From the NCBI GenBank assembly GCA_946619065.1, contig CAMOLY010000004.1, positions 1-19,401 on the forward strand: a DNA stretch of 19,401 nucleotides, in the 5' to 3' direction. Source of the DNA: an uncultured Clostridia bacterium. Lineage in GTDB: Bacteria > Bacillota > Clostridia > Oscillospirales > Oscillospiraceae. The notes under the pieces were generated by a model, which saw only the letters and a list, made by a program, of their open reading frames with translations, was not told where the DNA came from and did no database searches. Below are positions 8,195 to 15,220 of this stretch, in pieces. Position numbers and translations under genes: made by a program. Positions within the stretch are counted from its first letter, which is position 1. Every line of letters starts with the position of its first letter.

Positions 8195-8223
8195 GGCTGG
8201 TGCCGTTGCGGGGTCGGCTGCCA

Positions 8224-8429
8224 CTCAACCTCCCCTGCCAAGGGGAGGTGCCCCAGCTTTGCATAAGTTCCGGCAGCCAAATCAGAGATTTGGGCCGTCA
8301 CTTAAGTGCGCACACTGGGGCGGAGGGGTCTGCTTCCGGACTATGCGCATTGCCGATAGAGCGCGGTCGTCGGAGGTCTACCCCTCCACCGCTGCGCGGT
8401 CCCCCTCCCCTTTGCAGGGGAGGTTTGGA
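8224..8429. repeat. 206-bp palindromic repeat, copy B
   Basis: Exact duplicate of 7816-8021 in the same orientation, 408 bp downstream. The 202 bp between the two copies are not repeated and hold three short hairpins. Identity without a single change suggests a recent duplication or ongoing gene conversion. An open frame of 182 codons across this region is created by the repeat and is not taken as a gene. Confidence 0.8.
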
Positions 8430-8459
8430 CGTGGATGCCGGTACCGGTCCCGTTCTGTT

Positions 8460-8482
8460 GGCGCATGGGTTGCGCCCCTACG
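8460..8482 (-). repeat. Short hairpin repeat 4 (GTAGGG family)
   Basis: GGCGCA (8460-8465), loop TGGGT, TGCGCC (8471-8476), then CCTACGG. It lies about 20 nt after the stop of the SLH gene on the minus strand, so it could double as a 3' stem-loop for that transcript; no T-run follows. Confidence 0.55.
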
Positions 8483-8500
8483 GATGGATCCGCAGGCGGC

Positions 8501-9805
8501 TCAGGCTGCCGGCTCGCAGAAACGCATCAGAAGGGCAGCGGCCTGGGCGCGGGTTGCGGTTCCCTTCGGTTCCAGATACAGTCTGCCATCGGGCTGCAAT
8601 CCGCGCAGGATTCCCCGGTTGACCGCCCAGGCGAGGGCTTCTTTGGCATAGGAGGAGATCTGGTCCGCGTCGGCAAAGGCGGAGAGGATCCGTGACGGGT
8701 CGGAAACCGGCGCGCCCTGGGTTCCGCGGCTCACCGCCCAGCGGTACAGGAGGACCGCAAACTCCTCCCGCGTGACCGGCTCATTCGGCGCGAAGCGGTC
8801 CGGGCTGCGGCCCTTGACGATTCCCTTCTCTGCTCCCCAGGCCACCGGACGGCTGTACCACGTTCCGTCCGGCACGTCCGGGAACTTCTCCCCGCCGGAA
8901 GGCGCGGGCTTCCCCGCCATGCGCCAGAGCACTGTCACGGCCATCGCCCGGCTCATCTGCAGTTCCGGCGCGAAGCTGGTCCGCGAAACGCCCTGAAACA
9001 GCCCCTTTTCCAGCACGTAATCGATCCCCGGGCGCGCCCAGCTGCCCGCGGGCGGCAGGTCGAGGAAGCGGTCCTGCCCGGTCAGACTCCAGCCCAGGTC
9101 CCGGATATAGGCATAGGTCCGGTCTCTGGTGGCCAGATAGCGCTGACCGTAGCTCTGGGTCGCGTGGGCGGCGGCGTGCAGCTCGTCCAGGCTCAGAAAC
9201 AGATAGGTATCGTCAACGCCCAGGGTCTGCCGGATGCAGGATATGTAGGTCCGCGCGCCGCCGGTTCCGAACTGGTTGATGATCGAAGCGTAGTAAAAGG
9301 CAGTCGCGTCGCTGCGCATGCCGGCCTGATACCCCGCCTGCAGATAGGCGGACAGATCCTCGCGGGCCTGCGCATCCTGCCCCTCTACCCCGGCAGGAGC
9401 GGACAGGAAGGCGGAAAGCGCCGCTTTTTCCGTTCCGTTCAGCGTCCGGCTTTTCCAGGTGGTGTTCGGATCGCGGATCTCCGCCCGCAGCTGCGCTGTC
9501 AGAAGCCGGACGGAATCCGGTGACTCTGCCGCGATCCGCTGCACCAGCTTCAAAGCGCGCACAGCGTGCCACTGGAGAATTCCGACTGAGAGCGCGCCGT
9601 TGTCATTCGGGTTGACGGAGGCGTAATCGCCCTCCGTGCCCATAAAATAGCGCTTGAGCGCCGGGAGAATCCGCTCGGCATGGAGCGTTTCCTCCCATTC
9701 CGCCGCGGCGGCACGGGGAAAGAGCGGGACCAGCGCCAGCAGGACCAGCACCACGGCAAGCAGGCGCAGGCCGGATCTGCGGGGAGAACAGACGGTACGT
9801 TTCAT
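8501..9805 (-). CDS. Secreted S-layer-homology protein with lysozyme-like N-terminal domain
   Basis: A 434-aa exported protein. A signal peptide (RRSGLRLLAVVLVLLALVPLFPRAAAA) precedes a domain at about 40-235 containing GTEGDYASVNPNDNGALSVGILQWHAVRAL; the Glu (58) followed by GALSxGxxQWH resembles lysozyme-fold peptidoglycan hydrolases, but I cannot assign a family and the activity is unproven. Three SLH domains fill 246-434 (RFLDLPPAGSWARPGIDYV, KFPDVPDGTWYSRPVAWG, AFADADQISSYAKEALAW), which in related proteins bind pyruvylated secondary cell-wall polymer. So a wall-bound surface protein is likely. Start: ATG 9805 with GGAGGGATTCTCT; the frame stays open to 10195 upstream, but that extension has no SD and no homology and covers the neighbouring gene. 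Confidence 0.85.
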   Translation of the reverse strand: MKRTVCSPRRSGLRLLAVVLVLLALVPLFPRAAAAEWEETLHAERILPALKRYFMGTEGDYASVNPNDNGALSVGILQWHAVRALKLVQRIAAESPDSVRLLTAQLRAEIRDPNTTWKSRTLNGTEKAALSAFLSAPAGVEGQDAQAREDLSAYLQAGYQAGMRSDATAFYYASIINQFGTGGARTYISCIRQTLGVDDTYLFLSLDELHAAAHATQSYGQRYLATRDRTYAYIRDLGWSLTGQDRFLDLPPAGSWARPGIDYVLEKGLFQGVSRTSFAPELQMSRAMAVTVLWRMAGKPAPSGGEKFPDVPDGTWYSRPVAWGAEKGIVKGRSPDRFAPNEPVTREEFAVLLYRWAVSRGTQGAPVSDPSRILSAFADADQISSYAKEALAWAVNRGILRGLQPDGRLYLEPKGTATRAQAAALLMRFCEPAA

Positions 9806-9837
9806 AGAGAATCCCTCCGTTTTCGTTTGTTTCCCCC

Positions 9838-9846
9838 AGTATAGCA
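9838..9846 (-). promoter_or_regulatory. Possible extended -10 promoter for the SLH gene
   Basis: TGCTATACT on the minus strand (TGn extension plus TATACT) lies 33 nt before the ATG at 9805, directly after the big hairpin. No clear -35 is visible, as that position falls in the hairpin. Confidence 0.3.
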
Positions 9847-9848
9847 CA

Positions 9849-9884
9849 GCGGCCCCCGGGATTTCGTCGAATCCCGGGGGCCGC
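9849..9884 (-). terminator. 15-bp perfect hairpin between the NlpC/P60 and SLH genes
   Basis: GCGGCCCCCGGGATT (9849-9863), loop TCGTCG, AATCCCGGGGGCCGC (9870-9884). It lies 90 nt after the stop of the upstream gene and would be very stable, yet neither side carries a T-run. It may act as an intrinsic terminator of reduced efficiency, an mRNA 3'-end protector or an insulating structure. Confidence 0.45.
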
Positions 9885-9974
9885 AGAACGATATGCATCT
9901 GTATAAGCCGGATGCAGGTTAAGTTGAAAATGGAAAAACGGAAACGGATCAGCCGGAAACAGGGCTTTCCAGCT

Positions 9975-10703
9975 CTATTGCTCCATTGCGTTCTCAGGGT
10001 TTGCAGCTGAAACCGCCTTAACCGTCTGCGAAACCCTGCCTGGCGTCGTCTCAGGCAGCGGATAGACGGGCATCGGTTCCTCGGACTCCACCGGACTGAC
10101 AAAGACGGGTTCCGGAGCAAGCGTCGGCTCCGGCAGCTCAATCGGTTCCGGCTCCTGGGCCGGTTCCGGCGCGGGACAGCGGAGAATATAGACATAGGTC
10201 CGATTCCGGCAGAACGAGCAGTGCTGCCCCTCGCGGATGTTGATCTCCTTGCCGGTGCTGTCGCCGGATCTGCCGTCGTAGTCCATGTGGGCGGCCAGGC
10301 ACTTGCCGTCGCCCAGGTAGAATTCTACATGCTCCCAGGGGTTGAGCAGGATGTCGCCGCGGCGAAGCTCCACCTCTCCCTTGCGGTAGACCTCAAAGCC
10401 GAGATCTTCCAGCTTTTCCTTCATTCCGCAGGTAGAAAGATAACCCAGATCGAATCCGCCGTGCATCAGCGCGGCGCTCACGAATGAAGAGCAGTCGTAG
10501 TTCGGTCCGAAGCGGGAATACTTGCTGTAGCCGTGGGAGTTGTCCTCCGCGATCCGGAGGCCCCATTCCAGGGCGGCTTCGATGCGCTCGTCCAGCTCCG
10601 GTGTTTCGCCTTCCCCGTCCTTGGCGAAGGCTGTGACGGGAAGGGCTGCCACCAGGAGGGCAGCGAGTAAAAATGCGGCCAGTTTTCTAATCCAATTCTT
10701 CAT
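9975..10703 (-). CDS. Secreted NlpC/P60-type (C40-like) peptidase
   Basis: 242 aa with a clear signal peptide (KLAAFLLAALLVAALPVTAFA, cleavage near 27). The catalytic core shows NYDCSSFVSAAL with the nucleophile Cys71 and HVEFYLGDGKCLAAH with His125 as the probable general base, the pattern of NlpC/P60 and phage-endolysin cysteine peptidases that cut peptidoglycan stem peptides. The third polar residue is not certain. A Pro/Glu-rich tail (about 177-235, PEPAQEPEPIELPEP type) may span the cell wall. Start: ATG 10703 with GAGGAATTGC. It has its own strong promoter and precedes the SLH gene, so both look like wall-remodelling or surface proteins. Confidence 0.85.
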   Translation of the reverse strand: MKNWIRKLAAFLLAALLVAALPVTAFAKDGEGETPELDERIEAALEWGLRIAEDNSHGYSKYSRFGPNYDCSSFVSAALMHGGFDLGYLSTCGMKEKLEDLGFEVYRKGEVELRRGDILLNPWEHVEFYLGDGKCLAAHMDYDGRSGDSTGKEINIREGQHCSFCRNRTYVYILRCPAPEPAQEPEPIELPEPTLAPEPVFVSPVESEEPMPVYPLPETTPGRVSQTVKAVSAANPENAMEQ

Positions 10704-10780
10704 GCAATTCCTCGCCGGAGCGGATGCTCCGGGTCATTGGGCCAGGATTTCGACGTCTGCCGAGCCCTTTTGACACGAGT

Positions 10781-10809
10781 ACTATAACACAAATCTCAAA
10801 AGATTACAA
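10781..10809 (-). promoter_or_regulatory. Promoter of the NlpC/P60 gene
   Basis: TTGTAA (minus strand 10809-10804), 17 bp, TATAGT (10786-10781), 78 nt before the ATG. Good match to the sigma-70/SigA consensus in an AT-rich intergenic stretch. The 180 bp between genes show no other signal. Confidence 0.7.
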
Positions 10810-10883
10810 GATGAAAACAAAATGTTTCCAAAATTTACACAATTCACCTGATGGAGTCTTCCGACCGGACCGTCGCCCGGGTT

Positions 10884-12239
10884 CTATTTGACCAGCAGCT
10901 GGCCGGTGTAGCGGTAATCGGAGGCCGGTATGATGTTCGAATCCGTGCTCCAGACGGTCATCGGATCGTCCCAGAAGAGGAAGGCCGCGGAGCAGTCTGA
11001 AAGCGTCAGGGAAAAGGCCTTCGTCTCATTCGGGCTGTCCTGCCGGTAGAGCTCCAGGCAGGCCAGGCAGACTTCGGCCGGGCTGAGCTTGTCGGACCAG
11101 ACAAAGGCGGACAGGAGCAGGTTGTCATGGAACTGCCCGTCGGAGGCCAGGACCGGGTGGCGGTAATGGATTGTGCCCTCCTGCTCAATCGCGTAGTAAC
11201 CGGGCTCGCTCTCTCCGTCCTGCCGGGCGGCTGCGAAGCCCAGCAGGTTGACCGCGCAGGAGCCGGGTGTGATGGGCAGATAGGCAGCCGGGGCGTCGCC
11301 CTCCTCCTGATGGCCGGTGAAGGCGTAGCTCAGCCCCTCCGCATTGCATTCCGAGAGCGCCACGGTCACGCCCCGGTTCCCCGTCAGGTAGCCGCTGCAG
11401 TAGCCGCGGCTCTCCAGCTTGTCGGCGACCATCCGCAGCTTGTAGGCCTCCTGCAGCACGTTCAGATCCAGGACCGGCGCGCCGGTCAGCTCCAGATCCT
11501 CCACCAGGGCCAGATACGCCTGGCTGACGTCCAGGCGGACCGTGCAGGTCTCCCCCTCCGTAAACTGCAGATGGAAGTTGTCCAGCTCTGCCGCCGCCTC
11601 CGCCAGACGGGAGATGCGCTCGGCCTCATCCGGATTGTTCAGGGGGTCAAAGTCGGTGGGATCCGCCAGATAGAGGATCGAGTTCCATTCGGCATAGAGC
11701 CCGCCGGCATAGAGATTGAAGCCGCGGTTTTCGCGGGTCAGACGGTCGGCGTCCCGGAGCACCGCAAGGAGCTCCCGGCTGACCGTGACCTCCTCTCCCA
11801 GGTGCGCGTTGATATCCGCGATCCCGGTATAGCCGCTGTAGCTGGTCTTCGGGTCCAGCTGGGCGAAGCTGCTTTTGAGGGCGGAGGTGTAGAGCTTGGT
11901 CACCTCGCTCTCCGCCTGCTTGATCTGCTTTGTGGAGCCGGTAAACAGATAGGTCATCTGCTCGCCGAGCTGATATTTCGGGACCTTTTTGTCCATCTGC
12001 GCATTGATCTCGTACCAGCCGGGCTTCCGTTCGTCTGATTTGAAAAAGCAGATGAGCAGAAAAACGATGCCGGCAATGAACAGTCCCACGACCAGCACGG
12101 TGCGGACGATGGCGCTGGACTTGGTGGTTTTCCTCGGGGCCAGCGGGCTTTTCTGCGCCGCAAGCTCGGCCTCGTCCATCTGGTCCTTGTAGCGCCGATG
12201 GCCGTCGTCCGGGTTCGGGATCTGGATTGGCTTTCTCAT
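10884..12239 (-). CDS. Membrane-anchored protein with a degenerate ApbE-like domain
   Basis: 451 aa. A basic N-terminal cytoplasmic part is followed by one membrane segment (about 45-66, IVRTVLVVGLFIAGIVFLLICFF), placing the rest outside. I see a low-level match to ApbE: FAQLDPKTSYSGYTGIADINAHLGEEVTVSRELLAVLRDADRLTRENRGFNLYAGGLYAEW parallels the N-terminal half of the ApbE encoded directly upstream, and LDLNVLQEAYKLR parallels its LDVGAIAKGYAT. The FAD/Mg residues of ApbE (AKGYAT, HHIIDP, ADGLSTA) are missing or changed, so it is probably a non-catalytic relative. Start ATG 12239 is preferred over 12245 since GGAGGA abuts the latter. The gene has its own promoter, 88 bp after apbE. Confidence 0.6.
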   Translation of the reverse strand: MRKPIQIPNPDDGHRRYKDQMDEAELAAQKSPLAPRKTTKSSAIVRTVLVVGLFIAGIVFLLICFFKSDERKPGWYEINAQMDKKVPKYQLGEQMTYLFTGSTKQIKQAESEVTKLYTSALKSSFAQLDPKTSYSGYTGIADINAHLGEEVTVSRELLAVLRDADRLTRENRGFNLYAGGLYAEWNSILYLADPTDFDPLNNPDEAERISRLAEAAAELDNFHLQFTEGETCTVRLDVSQAYLALVEDLELTGAPVLDLNVLQEAYKLRMVADKLESRGYCSGYLTGNRGVTVALSECNAEGLSYAFTGHQEEGDAPAAYLPITPGSCAVNLLGFAAARQDGESEPGYYAIEQEGTIHYRHPVLASDGQFHDNLLLSAFVWSDKLSPAEVCLACLELYRQDSPNETKAFSLTLSDCSAAFLFWDDPMTVWSTDSNIIPASDYRYTGQLLVK

Positions 12240-12291
12240 ATGCATTCCTCCGGGGCCCGGTTTGCGTCAGGCCCTTCTGCTTTTTTGCATC

Positions 12292-12320
12292 AATATAGCA
12301 CAAACAAACGGATTATGCAA
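12292..12320 (-). promoter_or_regulatory. Promoter of the ApbE-like gene
   Basis: TTGCAT (minus strand 12320-12315), 17 bp, TATATT (12297-12292) with a TGn extension directly before it; 53 nt before the ATG at 12239. The -35 starts just after the apbE stop codon. Confidence 0.65.
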
Positions 12321-12327
12321 GGGCGGT

Positions 12328-13350
12328 TCAGTTTTTGATTCTGGACCGGAATCCGTCGGTGCAGGTGATCGTTCCGTCCGGGCTGACCCACATCGCCTCC
12401 GCGCCCCAGTCCGCCAGCAGGTCCCGGCCCTCCGCCTCCGTCATCAGAAACAGGGCGGTGGACAGGCCGTCCGCCAGACCGGAATCCGGGCAGAGCACCG
12501 TCACCATGCGCCATTTGGTCCCGGGAAACCGGGTGGCGGGGTCGATGATGTGGTGGTAGGCCACGCCGTCCACCAGATAATAGCGCTGATAGTCGCCGGA
12601 GCAGACCACCGCGCCGCGGCTGAGCCGGACCGTGCGCAGAAAGTCTCCGCCGTCCGGGTTTTCGATGCCGATGATCCAGTCCCCGCCGGTGGGCCGGGGG
12701 CCGGTGGCAAAGACGTTGCCGCCGACGCTGACCAGCAGGCCGGATGGCGCGTGGGCGCAGACCTGCTGCGTGGCATAGCCCTTCGCAATCGCGCCCACGT
12801 CCAGGCTGGCCTCCGGGTCCGTCAGCCGGACGGTGGAGGCCGCCTCGTCAATCTCCAGCAGATCGAAGCCGGTGTGCAGGGCCGCCGCGGCCAGCGCCCC
12901 TTCGTCCGGCAGCGCCGCGTGGGCGGGGTCCCCGGTGCCGGCCTCGCGGGCCGCGTGCCAGAGCCGGAGCACCGCCCCGTAGGTCACGTCCACCCGGCCG
13001 CCGGTCTTTTCGCACAGGTCCCGGGCGAAGCGCAGCAGGTCCAGAATCCGCCGGTCCACCCGGACCGGTTCCCCGCCGGCGTTGTCGTTGACGGTCTTGA
13101 GGTTGTTCAGGCCGTCATAGCTGTCGTAGATGTCGTAGAGCCGGTGGTATTCCAGAAGCTCGTCCAGGACGGTCTGCGCGGTCTGCCGGAAGGCCTTTTC
13201 GCTGCCGGCATAGCCGACGATCGTCGTGACCGTGTCGAAGAGGGTCAGATCGGTGGTTTCATACCGATTCCGCCCCGATTGGCCCGTGAGGCCGCAGCCT
13301 GCACAGAACAGAAGCGCCGCACAGAGGCAGAGCGAGATCACACGTTTCAT
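12328..13350 (-). CDS. apbE: ApbE, FAD:protein FMN transferase, lipoprotein
   Basis: Attaches FMN covalently through a phosphoester to Thr/Ser of flavoproteins such as RnfG/RnfD, NqrB/C or extracellular flavin-binding proteins, outside the membrane. The 340-aa protein has a lipoprotein signal with lipobox LFCAGC (Cys19). ApbE signatures are complete: TGGRVDVTYGAVLRLW, SLDVGAIAKGYAT (about 182-194), VSVGGNVFATG, SGDYQRYY, YHHIIDPATRFPG (about 265-277) and ADGLSTALFLM (about 293-303), whose Asp/Thr bind Mg2+. Start ATG 13350, SD GGAGAG 6 nt upstream; a CCTGTT-CCGC-AACAGG hairpin overlaps this SD. It sits between a NifX-like gene and an ApbE-like paralogue. The target protein is not in the window. 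Confidence 0.93.
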   Translation of the reverse strand: MKRVISLCLCAALLFCAGCGLTGQSGRNRYETTDLTLFDTVTTIVGYAGSEKAFRQTAQTVLDELLEYHRLYDIYDSYDGLNNLKTVNDNAGGEPVRVDRRILDLLRFARDLCEKTGGRVDVTYGAVLRLWHAAREAGTGDPAHAALPDEGALAAAALHTGFDLLEIDEAASTVRLTDPEASLDVGAIAKGYATQQVCAHAPSGLLVSVGGNVFATGPRPTGGDWIIGIENPDGGDFLRTVRLSRGAVVCSGDYQRYYLVDGVAYHHIIDPATRFPGTKWRMVTVLCPDSGLADGLSTALFLMTEAEGRDLLADWGAEAMWVSPDGTITCTDGFRSRIKN

Positions 13351-13442
13351 CCGTTTCTCTCCTGTTGCGGAACAGGGGAGCCCCCGTCCGTCTCATATTT
13401 CGCCGCCTCGGCCCATTTGGCCGCGCGCAGGCAGGATCGGCC

Positions 13443-13844
13443 TCAGCCGTGGCAGCCGTTGGCGCCGCAGCCGCCCTCGTGGTGGCCGCAGTCTCCCTCG
13501 TGGTGGCCGTGGTGGCTGCAGACCACGTTCGGATCATATGCCAGCGTGCCCGCCAGGAGCCTCCGCACCGCCTCGTCGGGATTGCCCGAGACGCCGCCGT
13601 AGATGGCGATCCCGGCAGCGTTCATCGCGGCCTGTGCGCCGCCGCCGATGCCGCCGCAGATCAGGGCGTCGACGTTCCGGTCCTTCAGAAAGCCTGCCAG
13701 CGCTCCGTGGCCGGAGCCGTTGGTGTCGACAAGCTCGGAGGCGACCACCCTGCCGTCCTCGATGTCATAGAGCTTGAACTGCTCCGTGCGGCCGAAGTGC
13801 TGAAAAATCTCCCCGTTTTCATAGGTTGCTGCGATTCTCATCAT
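13443..13844 (-). CDS. NifX/NafY-like (Fe-Mo cofactor-binding fold) protein with His/Cys-rich tail
   Basis: 133 aa. The N-terminal ~100 residues fit the dinitrogenase iron-molybdenum cofactor-binding family: MRIAATYENGEIFQHFGRTEQFKLYDIEDG, then DALICGGIGGGAQAAMNAAGIAIYGG and a final GNPDEAVRRLLAG helix. Outside nitrogen fixers such small proteins are common in Clostridia and are thought to bind metal clusters. The last 25 residues (109-133) are nearly all His, Cys, Gly, Glu and Asp (SHHGHHEGDCGHHEGGCG), a likely metal-binding tail encoded by a short direct repeat. Start ATG 13844, SD GGAG with 5 nt spacing (a second ATG follows directly). It precedes apbE by 92 bp, probably in one transcript. 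Confidence 0.88.
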   Translation of the reverse strand: MMRIAATYENGEIFQHFGRTEQFKLYDIEDGRVVASELVDTNGSGHGALAGFLKDRNVDALICGGIGGGAQAAMNAAGIAIYGGVSGNPDEAVRRLLAGTLAYDPNVVCSHHGHHEGDCGHHEGGCGANGCHG

Positions 13845-13922
13845 GTGTTCTCCTTCAAAATGTGATTTGACAGAGGCCGAGCCAGGCGCACGGCCTCAAG
13901 AATAATACTTATGAATTCCGGC

Positions 13923-14486
13923 TCAGAAATATTCTCTGCGGATTCCGGCGTCTTGCGGGTTTTCTTTTGTCTGCCCGTGGGCGGGCTTCCCGGTTCGGCG
14001 GACGTGGACCAGCAGGCGGCATTTTGTGTCCGCCTGCGCACCGTCGGGAAAACAGGCCACAGCACAGCGGCCGGTCCGCTCGAAGAAGCCGTCGTAGTCC
14101 TCCTGCCGCGCCAGATCATACAGCCGCAGCATCGTCCGCCCGGGTTCGCCCCCGGCCGTAAAGCAGGCCCAGAGACCCTCCGGAATCCGGGTCAGCTGCA
14201 GGGGCTCCGGGACCCGGCCGCCGGCAAAGCGGCCGGCAACCATCACCCGGATCCGGTCCGTGCCGGGAATCGCCAGCAGAACGCCGTAAGCGCCGATTCC
14301 GCTGTCGACGATCGCCTGCTCCAGCTCAGACTGCGGCGCCGCTCCCGCCCGGAGCGCGGCGTACCGCACCCCGACCAGCTCTGTCCGCAGCCGCAGCAGC
14401 TCGCTGAAGGCTTCCCCCGCCGCGCAGTCGGTCCAAAAGCCGATCAGATGCGCCGCGCTCCGTTTTGAAATCGTAAATCCGGCCAT
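13923..14486 (-). CDS. Orphan GyrI-like effector-binding-domain protein
   Basis: 187 aa, no DNA-binding domain. The region 30-165 resembles the GyrI/AraC-type effector-binding domain: SELLRLRTEL, then AYGVLLAIPGTDRIRVMVAGRF, LQLTRIPEGLWACFTAGGEPGRT and FPDGAQADTKCRLLVHVRR, the last corresponding to the family's acidic-PdG...iwiPv strand. Such stand-alone domains bind or hydrolyse small hydrophobic compounds or regulate partners; the role here is unknown. The final ~22 residues look unrelated to the fold. Start ATG 14486 is chosen, with GGTGAG close upstream; a TTG at 14537 lacks an SD. It lies about 80 bp before the NifX-like gene, same strand. Confidence 0.6.
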   Translation of the reverse strand: MAGFTISKRSAAHLIGFWTDCAAGEAFSELLRLRTELVGVRYAALRAGAAPQSELEQAIVDSGIGAYGVLLAIPGTDRIRVMVAGRFAGGRVPEPLQLTRIPEGLWACFTAGGEPGRTMLRLYDLARQEDYDGFFERTGRCAVACFPDGAQADTKCRLLVHVRRTGKPAHGQTKENPQDAGIRREYF

Positions 14487-14553
14487 ATTCTCACCGTTTC
14501 GTCCTCGTATTTTTTGAAAATCCGAATGGTCCTGCAAACCGCGGAAAATAGAA

Positions 14554-14997
14554 TTACAGCCTTCTCCAAAGATAGACCTTGTCGATCAATTGCCTGCCGC
14601 CCTCATAGATCGGATTGTCATAATGATCAACCATGTAATTCTTTCTGATATGGTGTTTCGTAAATCCGCAATTCTCATAAAACGGTACGGTCAAGGGGCC
14701 ATCGCCGGTGCCGACCTGAAGGACCTCATATTGGTTTTTGTAACGATCTGCAATGAATTCAATCAGCACTTTCCCGTATCCCTGTCTTTGATATTCTTCG
14801 GCAATCGCGAGATTTTGTATTTCCAGCACACCGCCGCCCTCATCTGTAACGACGCATTCACCCTTTACAATCCCGCCGTCTTCAAGGACGTACATGGTAC
14901 CCCGGTCAAGATAGCGGTCGATCATGTTTTCCTGTTCATCAGCAAGAAGAAGCAATGAGATATAATCCCGTTTATTCTCGATGTTTATGATCTTCAT
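14554..14997 (-). CDS. GNAT-family N-acetyltransferase
   Basis: 147 aa. The acetyl-CoA pyrophosphate-binding motif A is EIQNLAIAEEYQRQGYGKVLIEFI (about 59-82, QRQGYG being the R/QxxGxG signature), and motif B is PLTVPFYENCGFTKHHI (about 101-117). The substrate is not predictable. Start ATG 14997 follows AGAGGATAAT. Codon use is visibly more AT-rich (ATT, AAA, TAT, AAT) than in all neighbours, which hints at recent acquisition. It has its own promoter and is insulated from the RtcB operon by two hairpins. Confidence 0.85.
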   Translation of the reverse strand: MKIINIENKRDYISLLLLADEQENMIDRYLDRGTMYVLEDGGIVKGECVVTDEGGGVLEIQNLAIAEEYQRQGYGKVLIEFIADRYKNQYEVLQVGTGDGPLTVPFYENCGFTKHHIRKNYMVDHYDNPIYEGGRQLIDKVYLWRRL

Positions 14998-15063
14998 ATT
15001 ATCCTCTTCTGACCCCACGGTTTTCGCCGGGTTCTGATCTGATCTGCAGCCGCTGTACAGATG

Positions 15064-15092
15064 ATTATACTCCAGAAACCGGCAGAATGCAA
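15064..15092 (-). promoter_or_regulatory. Promoter of the GNAT gene
   Basis: TTGCAT (minus strand 15092-15087), 17 bp, perfect TATAAT (15069-15064), 66 nt before the ATG at 14997. Together with the two terminator-like hairpins upstream this shows that the gene is its own transcription unit. Confidence 0.7.
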
Positions 15093-15115
15093 CAAATGAT
15101 CGCGGACGCTGCATG

Positions 15116-15160
15116 AAAAAGCAGCGGAGCCGGGAAAACGGATGCTTCCCTTTTGCTCCG
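15116..15160 (-). terminator. Probable terminator (minus strand) between rtcB and the GNAT gene
   Basis: Nested stems on the minus strand: CGGAGC (15160-15155) with GCTCCG (15130-15125), and inside them GGGAA with TTCCC. The sequence CTGCTTTTT follows, ending at 15116. It would stop transcripts that pass the hairpin at 15221-15263. Confidence 0.5.
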
Positions 15161-15220
15161 GTTTTCGCATAATCTGCAGATTTCTGCATAGAATCGCAGG
15201 GAAACCGAAATCATAAATCA

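Noticed and set aside
8103..8651. 182-codon plus-strand frame
   Set aside because: Mostly made of the 206-bp repeat and antisense to the SLH gene; the same peptide segment appears in both repeat copies.
9806..10195. Upstream extension of the SLH frame
   Set aside because: It covers the end of the NlpC/P60 gene, lacks an SD and a known domain, and a signal peptide with a good SD begins at 9805.
13841..14119. Second minus-strand frame overlapping the end of the effector-binding gene
   Set aside because: Considered as a frameshifted C-terminus, but the expected final strand (LLVHVRR) is already in the main frame.
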